Of a stretch of 64,000 bases of DNA, positions 29,192 to 36,436 are shown in pieces; the stretch's first letter is position 1, and every line of letters starts with the position of its first letter. Under the pieces are notes generated by a model, which saw nothing but the letters and a program-made list of their open reading frames with translations, was not told the origin of the DNA and ran no database searches. A program made the translations under genes and the position numbers. Source of the DNA: Saccharomonospora glauca K62 (GTDB taxonomy: Bacteria > Actinomycetota > Actinomycetes > Mycobacteriales > Pseudonocardiaceae); contig NZ_CM001484.1 of assembly GCF_000243395.2 (NCBI RefSeq), positions 1-64,000 on the forward strand, read 5' to 3'.

Positions 29192-29599
29192 TCATGCCGT
29201 GAGCTCGGTGATGAGGTCGCGGACGCGAGACTCGATCTGATCGCGGATCGTGCGCACCGCCTCGAGCCCAAGCCCGGCGGGGTCGTCGAGCTGCCAGTCC
29301 TCGTAGCGTTTGCCGGGGAAGATCGGGCAGGTGTCACCGCAGCCCATCGTGATCACCACATCCGCGGCTTTGACGGCATCGGTGGTGAGCAGCTTGGGTC
29401 GTTCGGTGGTGATGTCGATGCCGACCTCGCGCATCGCCTCGACCACGGCGGGGTTGAGCTGGTCAGCGGGTTCGGAGCCCGCGGAGCGGACCTCGACCTT
29501 CCCGGCGGCGTGGTGGGCGAGGAGGCCGGCGGCCATCTGGGAGCGTCCGGCGTTGTGGACGCAGACGAACAGCACCATCGGGGCGGGTTGGGTGGTCAT
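29192..29599 (-). CDS. arsC: arsenate reductase, low-molecular-weight phosphatase type
   Basis: This 135-residue enzyme reduces arsenate to arsenite for export. The catalytic CX5R loop is CVHNAGR (C13-R19). Two further cysteines, C87 and C91 in MGCGDTCPIFPG, are the partners used in actinobacterial (mycothiol/thioredoxin-linked) forms. RYEDWQLDDPAG gives the phosphatase-fold acid. ATG at 29599 overlaps the ACR3 stop as ATGA, so arsC and acr3 are coupled. Confidence 0.93.
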   Translation of the reverse strand: MTTQPAPMVLFVCVHNAGRSQMAAGLLAHHAAGKVEVRSAGSEPADQLNPAVVEAMREVGIDITTERPKLLTTDAVKAADVVITMGCGDTCPIFPGKRYEDWQLDDPAGLGLEAVRTIRDQIESRVRDLITELTA

Positions 29600-30690
29600 C
29601 GTGCCTGACTTTCTGTGTGATAGGGGTCGGTGTGGAACCAGCGTCGTGCCGTCCACAGGGAGACGTAGACGAGGCCGACCAGGACGGGCACCTCGATCAG
29701 GGGGCCGACGACCCCGGCCAGGGCTTGTCCGCTGGTGGCGCCGAAGGTGCCGATCGCGACGGCGATGGCGAGCTCGAAGTTGTTGCCCGCCGCGGTGAAC
29801 GCCAGCGTCGTGGAACGGGCGTAGCCGAGGCCGAGGGCTTTTCCGAGCAGGAGGCCGGCGAACCACATGAACGCGAAGTAGACCAGCAGCGGCAGCGCGA
29901 TCCGGGCCACGTCGAGCGGGTTCTGGGTGATCGCCTCGCCCTGGAGGGCGAACAGCAGCACGATCGTGAATAACAGCCCGTACAGCGCCCACGGTCCTAT
30001 GCGCGGGATGAACGTCTCCTCGTACCAGGCCCGGCCACGGCGCTTCTCGCCGATCCACCGGGTCGCGAACCCGGCGATCAGGGGCACGCCGAGGAAGACG
30101 AGGACGTTGAGCGCGATCTGCCCGACCGAGACGTCCAGGCCCTGGGTGTCCAGGCCGAGCCAGCCGGGAAGGATTGTGAGGTAGAACCAGCCAAGTACGG
30201 AGAACATCACGACTTGGAAGATCGAGTTGATCGCCACCAGCACCGCGGTGGCCTCCCGGTCACCGCAGGCCAGGTCGTTCCAGATCACGACCATCGCGAT
30301 GCACCGGGCTAGGCCGACGATGATCAGTCCGGTGCGGTACTCCGGCAGGTCGGGTAGCAGCAGCCAGGCGAGGGCGAACATGACCGCGGGTCCGACCAGC
30401 CAGTTGAGCACGAGTGAGGAGATGAGGAGTCGCTTGTCTCCGGTGACGGCGGCGATCTTGTCGTAGCGGACTTTCGCGAGCACCGGGTACATCATCACCA
30501 GCAGGCCCAGGCCGATGGGCACCGAGATGCCCGCGACCTCCATGCCGGTGAGCACGTCCGCCAGGGCGGGAACGAAGCGGCCGAGCAGGAGCCCGGCGAT
30601 CATCGCCAGCCCGATCCAGACGGGCAGCCACTTATCCAGCGTCGACAACCGCTTCGGGGTCGCGGCCAGCGGCATCGTCGCGGTGCTCAT
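29596..30690 (-). CDS. arsB: ACR3 family arsenite efflux permease
   Basis: This 364-residue protein has ten transmembrane helices and the ACR3 signatures GLARCIAMVVIWNDLACGD and TTLAFTAAGNNFELAIAVAI, with the catalytic cysteine in LARCIAMV. It exports arsenite made by ArsC. ATG at 30690 is chosen. Upstream ATGs at 30717 and 30738 would add a proline-rich segment before MSTATMPLAA and cannot be excluded. Confidence 0.93.
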   Translation of the reverse strand: MSTATMPLAATPKRLSTLDKWLPVWIGLAMIAGLLLGRFVPALADVLTGMEVAGISVPIGLGLLVMMYPVLAKVRYDKIAAVTGDKRLLISSLVLNWLVGPAVMFALAWLLLPDLPEYRTGLIIVGLARCIAMVVIWNDLACGDREATAVLVAINSIFQVVMFSVLGWFYLTILPGWLGLDTQGLDVSVGQIALNVLVFLGVPLIAGFATRWIGEKRRGRAWYEETFIPRIGPWALYGLLFTIVLLFALQGEAITQNPLDVARIALPLLVYFAFMWFAGLLLGKALGLGYARSTTLAFTAAGNNFELAIAVAIGTFGATSGQALAGVVGPLIEVPVLVGLVYVSLWTARRWFHTDPYHTESQAR

Positions 30691-30758
30691 GCGGGTGGAA
30701 CTCTCGGGCGGGGGCATCGGTGTGCTCGGTCTCCTCATCGGGGGCGTGCGGGGCGGGG

Positions 30759-31586
30759 TCAGGCGGTGGGCTTGGTCGCGCGGATGATCGCGGCGTGCAT
30801 TCCGTCGGCGGCCTCGTGGGTGAACTCCACGCTCGCGCCGGTGAACCCGGCAGCGGTCAGCCCGTCCAGGTACTCGGTCTTCGACAGTGCTCCGGCGATG
30901 CAGCCGACGTAGGAGCCGCGCTCGGCCCGCTCGGCCGGGGTGAGCCGGTCCTCGGCGACGACATCGGAGACCCCGATCCGGCCACCGGGGGCCAGGACGC
31001 GGAACATCTCGGCCAGGACGACCGGCTTGTCGGTGGAGAGGTTGATGACGCAGTTGGAGATCACCACGTCCACCGCCCCGTCGGGCAGGGGCACGTCTTC
31101 GATGGTGCCCTTGAGGAAGGCCACGTTCTCCGCGCAGGCCTCGGCCTTGTTTCTCTCGGCCAGGGCGAGCATCTCGTCGGTCATGTCCACCCCGTAGGCG
31201 AACCCCGATTTGCCGACTCTGCGGGCGGAGAGCAGCACGTCGATGCCGCCGCCGGAGCCCAGATCGAGGACGCGTTCGCCCTCGTGGAGCTCGGCGACCG
31301 CGGTGGGGTTGCCGCAGCCCAGACTCGCCTCGACCGCCTCAATCGGGAGGCCCGCGGCCGTTGCCTCGTCGTAGAGGCCGGCACCGAAGCTCCGCTCGGT
31401 AGGAGCACAGCACGACGACTGATCAGCGTCGGTCCTCTCCTCACCAGTAGACGTGCTGGCGCAACACGAGCTCGGCTGGGTTTCTTCGGCCAGGAGGTCG
31501 GCGTTGCGGGTTCCGGTGGCGACCGCGGTCGCGGCCTGGGCGTAGCGGGCGCGGACCTGCTCGCGCAGCTCGGTGTTCTCGCTCAT
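30759..31586 (-). CDS. arsM: arsenite methyltransferase
   Basis: This 275-residue S-adenosylmethionine-dependent enzyme methylates arsenite. Motif I is VLDLGSGGGIDVLLSARRVG. The As(III)-binding cysteines are in ASLGCGNPTA, SNCVINLSTD and YVGCIAGALS, matching the ArsM triad. The N-terminal 65 residues hold two CC pairs (SSCCAST and SSCCAPT) not needed for catalysis. They could bind arsenic. GGAG precedes the ATG at 31586. It is the first gene of the minus-strand ars operon. Confidence 0.93.
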   Translation of the reverse strand: MSENTELREQVRARYAQAATAVATGTRNADLLAEETQPSSCCASTSTGEERTDADQSSCCAPTERSFGAGLYDEATAAGLPIEAVEASLGCGNPTAVAELHEGERVLDLGSGGGIDVLLSARRVGKSGFAYGVDMTDEMLALAERNKAEACAENVAFLKGTIEDVPLPDGAVDVVISNCVINLSTDKPVVLAEMFRVLAPGGRIGVSDVVAEDRLTPAERAERGSYVGCIAGALSKTEYLDGLTAAGFTGASVEFTHEAADGMHAAIIRATKPTA

Positions 31587-31681
31587 CGTGTGCTCCATTC
31601 GGGTCGGTGGGCTTCGGGGCTACATATTGATGTTCGTCGATGTATCGACAGTTGTCAATGCGTGGCGTAGGATCAGGGGTC
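31587..31681. promoter_or_regulatory. divergent ars control region with ArsR operator candidate
   Basis: This 95-bp region separates arsM (minus) from arsR (plus). It has the hyphenated palindrome GTCGAT-GT-ATCGAC at 31636-31649, and a wider imperfect dyad ATTGATG with TTGTCAAT at 31626-31659. It is locally AT-richer than its surroundings. This layout is what an autoregulated ArsR operator usually shows. Confidence 0.65.
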
Positions 31682-32056
31682 ATGACGACTTCACTGCCGC
31701 TGATCCCCGCCGCCGACACCGCGGGTGGCTGCTGCGCGTCGGTCACGGGCGGGGTGCTCGCGGTCGAGGACGCGCAGCGGCTGGCGCGGATGTTCAAGGC
31801 CCTGGGCGATCCGACCCGTGTGCGGTTGCTGTCGATGATCGCCGCGCAGTCCGGCGGGGAGGCGTGCGTGTGCGACCTGACCGAACCGGTCGGCCTGTCA
31901 CAGCCCACGGTCTCGCATCACATGAAGCAGCTCGTCGACGCTGGTCTGGTCACGCGTGAGCAGCGCGGGAAGTGGGCCTATTACGCGATCGTTCCCGAGG
32001 TCCTGACGATGCTCTCGGCAGCCCTCGACCCGGAGACGCTACAAGCTGGCGCTTGA
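31682..32056 (+). CDS. arsR: ArsR/SmtB family arsenic-responsive repressor
   Basis: This 124-residue winged-helix repressor has the recognition helix VGLSQPTVSHHMKQLVDAGL and the metal site CVC in EACVCDLTEP (C62, C64), with an N-terminal CC pair (C17, C18) that may contribute the third ligand. Binding As(III) should release the operator upstream. ATG at 31682 with AGGATCAGGGG upstream. A longer in-frame start at 31640 lies on the operator and is unlikely. It is divergent from arsM. Confidence 0.93.
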   Translation: MTTSLPLIPAADTAGGCCASVTGGVLAVEDAQRLARMFKALGDPTRVRLLSMIAAQSGGEACVCDLTEPVGLSQPTVSHHMKQLVDAGLVTREQRGKWAYYAIVPEVLTMLSAALDPETLQAGA

Positions 32057-32067
32057 TGCAATGCATC
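32055..32067. repeat. palindrome at the end of arsR
   Basis: GATGCA-A-TGCATC overlaps the arsR stop codon by two bases. The half-sites match those of TGCATC-A-GATGCA at 27085-27097 in the opposite order. This suggests a shared binding site or a recombination target at both ends of the cassette. Confidence 0.4.
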
Positions 32068-32162
32068 CTTCGCAAGACCAGGTCCGAAGCGAGGCCGCAC
32101 GCTAGAGTCGGGCTTGTCACACTGCCGCAGATCGGCGCGATTCCGCCCTGCAGCAAGTGCAT

Positions 32163-32182
32163 GAATCGTGCATTAGATGGAA
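32163..32182 (+). repeat. right copy of imperfect direct repeat flanking the ars cassette
   Basis: GAATCGTGCATTAGATGGAA differs from 27079-27098 at two positions. It lies ten bases beyond the 3' end of the truncated hydrolase frame (32192). Confidence 0.55.
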
Positions 32183-32191
32183 CTTCCGACA

Positions 32192-32422
32192 TTACTCGAT
32201 GACGGAGATGTGGAGGTGGTCGTAGTGGCCCCCGGTCACGTTACCGGGGTCGTGCATGCCGCCGCCGTTGTAGTCGCGCCACCCGCTGCCGGGCGACCAG
32301 ATTTCGCCTTGCCAGATCAGGTAGGCGATGCCGAGGATGTCGGTGTGCTCGATCAGCCAGTCGGTGACCTCCCAGCCGTAGTCGAGCTGTGTCGGTGTCG
32401 GGTACTGGCCGATCGCGTAAAC
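32192..32422 (-). pseudogene. truncated C-terminus of a conjugative peptidoglycan hydrolase
   Basis: The minus strand encodes about 76 residues ending in TAA at 32192. They include TDWLIEHTDILGIAYLIWQG, WRDYNGGGMHDPGNVTGG and the metal-site motif HYDHLHISVIE. This is the C-terminal domain (ARB_07466-like) of the cell-wall hydrolases that belong to actinobacterial type IV transfer operons. An in-frame stop (TGA at 32425-32423) sits just before the homology, and no start or N-terminal domains are present. The gene was therefore cut off by a rearrangement. It has the same orientation as the transfer operon that continues at 27030 beyond the arsenic cassette. Confidence 0.72.
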
Positions 32423-32539
32423 TCAAAAGTGAAGCGGAGCCATCCCAACCACTGCTGTTCTTCGGAACTTCTCCCTTCGGGGCCCACCAACACGCCGCTT
32501 CTCGAAACCATTCGAAGCGTGTTGAAGGAGAGGCCCCTG

Positions 32540-32977
32540 ATGTTGCTCATCATCTGGCTCGTCGTAATCTTCGTCATCCTCGTGGCGCGCCGCCCGCGCA
32601 CCCGAGGCCCGATCAGCCGGCTCATGCCCACGAACCATCTGGTCGATGCCGTGCTCTACACCCGGCGAGGCGTCAAGTGGGGCATCCCGGCAATGCTCCT
32701 CGCCGCGCCCTACCTGTTCATCGCCGTGATGTGCCGCGGCTTCATCGACCAGGGCGGCCCCGGCTGGCTCAACCTCCTCGTGATCTACGGCATCTACAAC
32801 GCCACCAAGATCGCCTGGATCGGCCCGATCAGTGTCATCTACCTCGCCCGCACCCGCTTCCTCGAACGCCTCGCCCGCAAGCGTGCGGAGCGCCAGGAAC
32901 GGGAACAGGAGGCAGGAGAGGCGCAGAGTCAGTACGTCGCACCGCAGGACGAGCTCGCGATGACGGGAGGCGCATGA
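32540..32977 (+). CDS. small membrane protein of the element
   Basis: This 145-residue protein has an N-terminal transmembrane helix (LLIIWLVVIFVILVA) and two more around GIPAMLLAAPYLFIAVMCRGF and WLNLLVIYGIYNATKIAWIG. A charged C-terminal tail follows (RLARKRAERQEREQEAGE). Family not recognised. GAAGGAGAGG lies 7 bp before the ATG. Its stop overlaps the start of the resolvase-like gene (ATGATGA), so the two are translationally coupled. Such pairs occur at the edges of actinobacterial mobile elements. Confidence 0.7.
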   Translation: MLLIIWLVVIFVILVARRPRTRGPISRLMPTNHLVDAVLYTRRGVKWGIPAMLLAAPYLFIAVMCRGFIDQGGPGWLNLLVIYGIYNATKIAWIGPISVIYLARTRFLERLARKRAERQEREQEAGEAQSQYVAPQDELAMTGGA

Positions 32978-33411
32978 TGAAGGCCATCGCCTACGTCCGC
33001 TGCGCCTCACCGAACCCTGACTACGAAGATGCGCAGAAGCGCAAGTGCGTCAAGTACGCGCAGGAACACGGGCTCGACATCATGCAGACCTACTCCGAAA
33101 CGGGGATACCTCGCAGCCTGTCCGAGCGGCTGCTCGCGGCCGTGGCCGAGCATCGAGCCGAAGCCGTGATCGTGAAAGACGCAGCCCGTCTCGGCCGGAA
33201 CCCCGCCGAGTACGCCCGGCTCACCGATGCGTTCCGAGCCGCGGACGTGAAGCTCTGCCTCGCAGACCTCAACCGCGCACCGGGCTTAGGGTCGTTCGAG
33301 GCCCGGCTGCTCGCCACCATTGCCGCTATCGAGGACGAACTGCTCGAAGAGACAGGAATGCTCGAAGAGGACGCCTGCTCACAGGACGACGAGCAGGACC
33401 TCACTCGCTGA
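32974..33411 (+). CDS. resolvase-like protein with altered catalytic position
   Basis: This 145-residue protein is a serine-recombinase catalytic domain without a DNA-binding domain. It has the family layout AIAYVRCASPNPDYEDAQKR, ETGIPRSLSERLL and VIVKDAARLGRNPAEYARL. In the family the nucleophile follows as YxRxS. Here the residue in that place is Ala11 and a Ser sits one further (Ser12). The shift makes activity doubtful. It may be a DNA-binding accessory or a regulator. It is coupled to the membrane protein gene upstream and ends before a strong terminator. Confidence 0.75.
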   Translation: MMKAIAYVRCASPNPDYEDAQKRKCVKYAQEHGLDIMQTYSETGIPRSLSERLLAAVAEHRAEAVIVKDAARLGRNPAEYARLTDAFRAADVKLCLADLNRAPGLGSFEARLLATIAAIEDELLEETGMLEEDACSQDDEQDLTR

Positions 33412-33423
33412 CCACCCCGACAC

Positions 33424-33456
33424 AAGGAGGCCCCCGGCTCAGCCGGGGGCCTCCTT
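33424..33456. terminator. bidirectional terminator between converging genes
   Basis: AAGGAGGCCCCCGGC pairs perfectly with GCCGGGGGCCTCCTT around the loop TCA, giving a 15-bp stem. It lies between the resolvase-like gene (plus) and the HTH gene (minus). Confidence 0.85.
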
Positions 33457-33487
33457 CGTGAGACGGGTCGAGCCGTCGCGGTCCGGT

Positions 33488-33778
33488 CTACCGTTCGCGA
33501 CCGTGGCAGTCACGAAGCGTCACGCCTGCCGCGATCAGGTGGTTGCGCACCGTTCCAGCGTCGAACCCCACCTTCTCTCCAACGGTTGCCAACGACTCTC
33601 CCTGCGCGTAGCGGCTGCACATCTCGCCCACCTGCTCAGCAGAAGGGCCTTCCCGTCGAATCTTGACGCCGCGAGCACGCAGATGCCCCGCGAGCCGCTG
33701 GCGGCTGACGCCTAGGTCGCGAGCGATCACGCTCAGCGTCTCCTTCGCCTCGTAGCGACGCTCCGCTTCCAGCATCAT
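33488..33778 (-). CDS. small double helix-turn-helix protein at the right end of the element
   Basis: This 96-residue basic protein has two HTH units: SVIARDLGVSRQRLAGHLRARG and SLATVGEKVGFDAGTVRNHL. It resembles the DNA-binding tail of resolvases and invertases. It could serve the resolvase-like protein that converges on it or regulate the element. ATG at 33778 is taken as start; an ATG at 33889 would add 37 residues and lies 11 bp inside attR. In the excised circle, integrase would read directly toward this gene and stop 8 bp upstream of its ATG. Confidence 0.7.
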   Translation of the reverse strand: MMLEAERRYEAKETLSVIARDLGVSRQRLAGHLRARGVKIRREGPSAEQVGEMCSRYAQGESLATVGEKVGFDAGTVRNHLIAAGVTLRDCHGRER

Positions 33779-33899
33779 CGCGTCCGTCAGCCGAGGCACC
33801 GGGCGCGGCTGCTTCCTACTGTGCGCGGCCGCGGTGCTCGCCTTCGGCAGCGGTCGAAGGCGGATACTGGGGTGGACGAGAACAAGCATCTGGAGGTCT

Positions 33900-33910
33900 G
33901 GGGCAAGGTT
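33900..33910 (+). repeat. attR core repeat
   Basis: GGGGCAAGGTT matches 14856-14866. The bases CGAAC that follow (33911-33915) complete the arm complementary to 14830-14845, so this is where the chromosomal hairpin resumes. Confidence 0.8.
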
Positions 33911-34120
33911 CGAACACTGTCGCCCCACTTCCACAGAGTTCGTTCCACGTGTTCGCACGGGGTCGTGAGTCCGGCGCGACCGTCGTGCCGGTTCCGGCGG
34001 CCCGAATCCGTGATCTATTTGTCGTCTCACCCGGCTGACCACCGCCCGTTTCAGCCTCCAATCCGGGGGTATCGGTAGGTCGTACGAAAGTACTCGGCCT
34101 GCGAAGAGCCTGGAGGCGTC

Positions 34121-34330
34121 ATGGGAGCGGACCGTCCGTTGCGGGACGATGACATGCAGACCGTCGGGGGAGGTGGCACCGGCCCGAAGGGCGGGGACTC
34201 CGACAGCACCGTCCGTGGTGTCGACACCGATGCGAAGGACGCCGACAACGACGTCAAGGACGCCGATGCCGACGCGGTCGACGCGGACAGCGATGCGACG
34301 GACGCCGACGCGGACAGCACGGATTCGTGA
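34121..34330 (+). CDS. small Asp/Ala-rich repetitive protein
   Basis: This 69-residue protein has a Gly-rich part and a C-terminal half built of repeated (D/V)-D-A-D units (KDADNDVKDADADAVDADSD). It is extremely acidic and probably disordered. GGAGG lies 5-6 bp before the ATG. Its stop overlaps the start of the next gene as GTGA, and that gene overlaps the following one, so three genes are translated as a unit. Function unknown. Confidence 0.65.
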   Translation: MGADRPLRDDDMQTVGGGGTGPKGGDSDSTVRGVDTDAKDADNDVKDADADAVDADSDATDADADSTDS

Positions 34331-35499
34331 GCTTCGTGAGGCCGACCGTGGCGGAGGCCCTCGAACGATGTGTCGGTGACGTCGACCGGTTCGCCCACGA
34401 GGTGTGGGGGCGACGGTTCCGGGTGCACGAGTCGCCGGGCGGCGGGTTCGACGACCTGCTGAGTCTCGACGACGTGGACGAGTTGCTGACCCGGCACTCG
34501 TTGCGCAGTCCCGCCTTCCGACTCGTGCGCGACGGCCGGACGTTGCCGCTGTCGGAATGCACGCGGACGACTCGCATCGGCGGTACGGCGGTGACGGGTG
34601 TCGCCGATCCCGCCCGGATCCTGGCCGCGATCGAGGACGGCGCCACGCTGGTGTTGCAGGGGTTGCACCGGTACTGGCCCCCGCTGGTCGACTTCTGTCG
34701 GGAGCTGGAGCTTGAGCTCGGACATCCTTGCCAGGTGAACGCCTACGTGACGCCACCCGGCGCCCAGGGGCTACGGCCGCACGTCGACACGCACGACGTC
34801 TTCGTGCTGCAGGCGTTCGGGACGAAGTCGTGGCAGGTATGGCGCACCTCGGAGGCCGGGACGGACGACGTCGAAAACGTCGAACTCCGCCCCGGAACGG
34901 CCCTCTACCTGCCCACGGGTACGCGCCACGCGGCCAGAGCGCAGCATGCCGTCTCCGGTCATCTCACCGTCGGGATACATCCCACGCGGTGGCGGGATTT
35001 GATCGAGGCCGTCGTCGCGCGGCTTCTCGACGATCCGGTGTGGGAGGCTCCGTTGCCGGTGCGCTACCACCGGAGCCGGGACACGGTGGCCGACGAGCTG
35101 GGACGCCACCTGAAGCAAGTGGGAGCCCAGCTGATGACGGCCGACCCGGCCGAGCCCGTGGAGCGGCGTGTCGAGCGCTTCCTCACGAGCCGGGCGCCGA
35201 TGCTGCGCGGTGGGCTTTCCGACCGCCTGCGAGTGTCCGCCCCGGAGGACTCCGATCGGCTACGGCGACGTCCGGGGGCGGTGTGCGAGCTGCGTGCCGG
35301 CGAGGGCGGGGTCCTGCGGCTCCTCCTCGGCGACCGGGAGCTACGAGTGCCCGACCGGCTCGAACCGGTGATCCGGGAGATTCTCGCGCGCGAGACGTTC
35401 GTGGTTCGGGACCTGGCCGACCGACTCGATCGGGACAGCCGCCTGGTCCTCGTGCGGCGTCTCGTGCGAGAGGGACTGCTTGAGGTCGTGGATGCCTGA
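34327..35499 (+). CDS. JmjC/cupin-fold (ROXA-like) oxygenase domain protein
   Basis: This 390-residue protein resembles bacterial ribosomal oxygenases of the JmjC group (2-oxoglutarate/Fe(II)-dependent hydroxylases). The iron site is HVD in GLRPHVDTHDVFVLQAFG, with the second His in YLPTGTRHAARAQH or HLTVGIHP. An N-terminal approach domain (residues 1-110) and a winged-helix C-terminal part (AVCELRAG to VVRDLADRLDRDSRL) match the usual architecture. The substrate may be a ribosomal protein, by analogy. The GTG start overlaps the upstream stop. Confidence 0.82.
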   Translation: MSFVRPTVAEALERCVGDVDRFAHEVWGRRFRVHESPGGGFDDLLSLDDVDELLTRHSLRSPAFRLVRDGRTLPLSECTRTTRIGGTAVTGVADPARILAAIEDGATLVLQGLHRYWPPLVDFCRELELELGHPCQVNAYVTPPGAQGLRPHVDTHDVFVLQAFGTKSWQVWRTSEAGTDDVENVELRPGTALYLPTGTRHAARAQHAVSGHLTVGIHPTRWRDLIEAVVARLLDDPVWEAPLPVRYHRSRDTVADELGRHLKQVGAQLMTADPAEPVERRVERFLTSRAPMLRGGLSDRLRVSAPEDSDRLRRRPGAVCELRAGEGGVLRLLLGDRELRVPDRLEPVIREILARETFVVRDLADRLDRDSRLVLVRRLVREGLLEVVDA

Positions 35500-36406
35500 G
35501 CCTCCGGTGCGTTGTCGTGACCGCAGTGTGGAACTCCACGAGTCGCTGTACGGCACCGCGTCCACGGTGCGCAGGTGGGTGCTGTTGGAGGAACCCGGCC
35601 CGTGGGGACCCGACGCGCTACGTGACAACCGGCTTGACCAGCGCCTGATGACTCGGCTGCGTGAGGTGACGCGTTCCCTGCGGATCCGGGTGGCCCTCGT
35701 TCGCCGGGTGCATCGCCGTGGGGGCGTGACCAGGGAGCGCCGCCGGTGTCTGCTGGCCCGGACCGACCGTGAGGGCTGCTGGGTGGAGGAGGCGGTCCTC
35801 AACCGGCTCGACCAGGTGTTGGAGTTGGACTTCGAGTCGCTGGCCCTGGGCCGGTCGCCGGGGTTGCGGAGGATCACGCACCCGCTCTACCTGGTCTGTA
35901 CTCACGGCTCCCACGACCCGTGTTGTGCCGAACGCGGTCGAGCGGTGGCGCGAGCGTTGGCCGACGAGCGTCCCCGACAGACGTGGGAGGTCTCGCACAT
36001 CGGCGGGGACCGCTTCGCCGCCAACCTGCTGGTGCTTCCCCAGGGCCTCTACTACGGGCGGGTGCCCCCGGACGCCGCCGTCCGCCTCGCCCGCACGCAC
36101 GAACGTGGAGAGGTCGAGACACGCCACTTCAGAGGACGCACCGCCTACGACTTCGGCGTGCAGGCGGCGGAATGCCTGCTGCGGGAGCGGACGGGCATTC
36201 GTGGGATCGACGACTTGCCGCTGTGGTCCGCCCGCAGTGAGGGGCACGAGACCGAAGCGGTCTTCACGGCCCCACGGGGAGGCTTCTACCGCGTACGCGT
36301 CCGCGGCACGCCTGCCTCCGTCGAGCGAGCACTCACGTGTCGTGCCGGGCGGTTGTCCACCCCACCCGAGTACGAACTCGTGGAGTGGCACCTCGAACCG
36401 GCCTGA
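35492..36406 (+). CDS. sucrase/ferredoxin-like protein
   Basis: This 304-residue protein belongs to the Suc_Fer-like family with a thioredoxin-like ferredoxin fold. It contains the cysteine motif VCTHGSHDPCCAERG and a second set of conserved residues (SHIGGDRFAANLLVLPQGLY). The ATG at 35492 overlaps the previous stop, so it is coupled to the JmjC gene. This pairing of a sucrase-ferredoxin-like protein with a JmjC oxygenase may supply electrons. That is inference. Confidence 0.83.
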   Translation: MPEPPVRCRDRSVELHESLYGTASTVRRWVLLEEPGPWGPDALRDNRLDQRLMTRLREVTRSLRIRVALVRRVHRRGGVTRERRRCLLARTDREGCWVEEAVLNRLDQVLELDFESLALGRSPGLRRITHPLYLVCTHGSHDPCCAERGRAVARALADERPRQTWEVSHIGGDRFAANLLVLPQGLYYGRVPPDAAVRLARTHERGEVETRHFRGRTAYDFGVQAAECLLRERTGIRGIDDLPLWSARSEGHETEAVFTAPRGGFYRVRVRGTPASVERALTCRAGRLSTPPEYELVEWHLEPA

Positions 36407-36436
36407 CCGCGACGACCGTGCCCGGCACGGTGTCCC

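Larger units (their letters stand above)
14856..33910. mobile_element. integrative element with serine integrase, partial conjugation module and arsenic cassette
   Basis: The segment is bordered by the direct repeat GGGGCAAGGTT at 14856-14866 and 33900-33910, giving an element of 19,044 bp. Joining the outer flanks restores a perfect 16-bp hairpin (GTTCGAACCTTGCCCC at 14830-14845 with core plus CGAAC at 33911-33915), which strongly supports these borders. The content is foreign to the conserved origin region: a large serine integrase, a T4SS-like operon, ars genes, a resolvase-like gene and an HTH gene. A relaxase and replication gene are not visible, so it may be defective for self-transfer. 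Confidence 0.88.

Noticed and set aside
33488-34756. A 422-codon minus-strand frame spanning attR
   Set aside because: Only the first-listed 96 (or 133) C-terminal codons have HTH similarity. The upstream part crosses the element border and opposes the JmjC gene.
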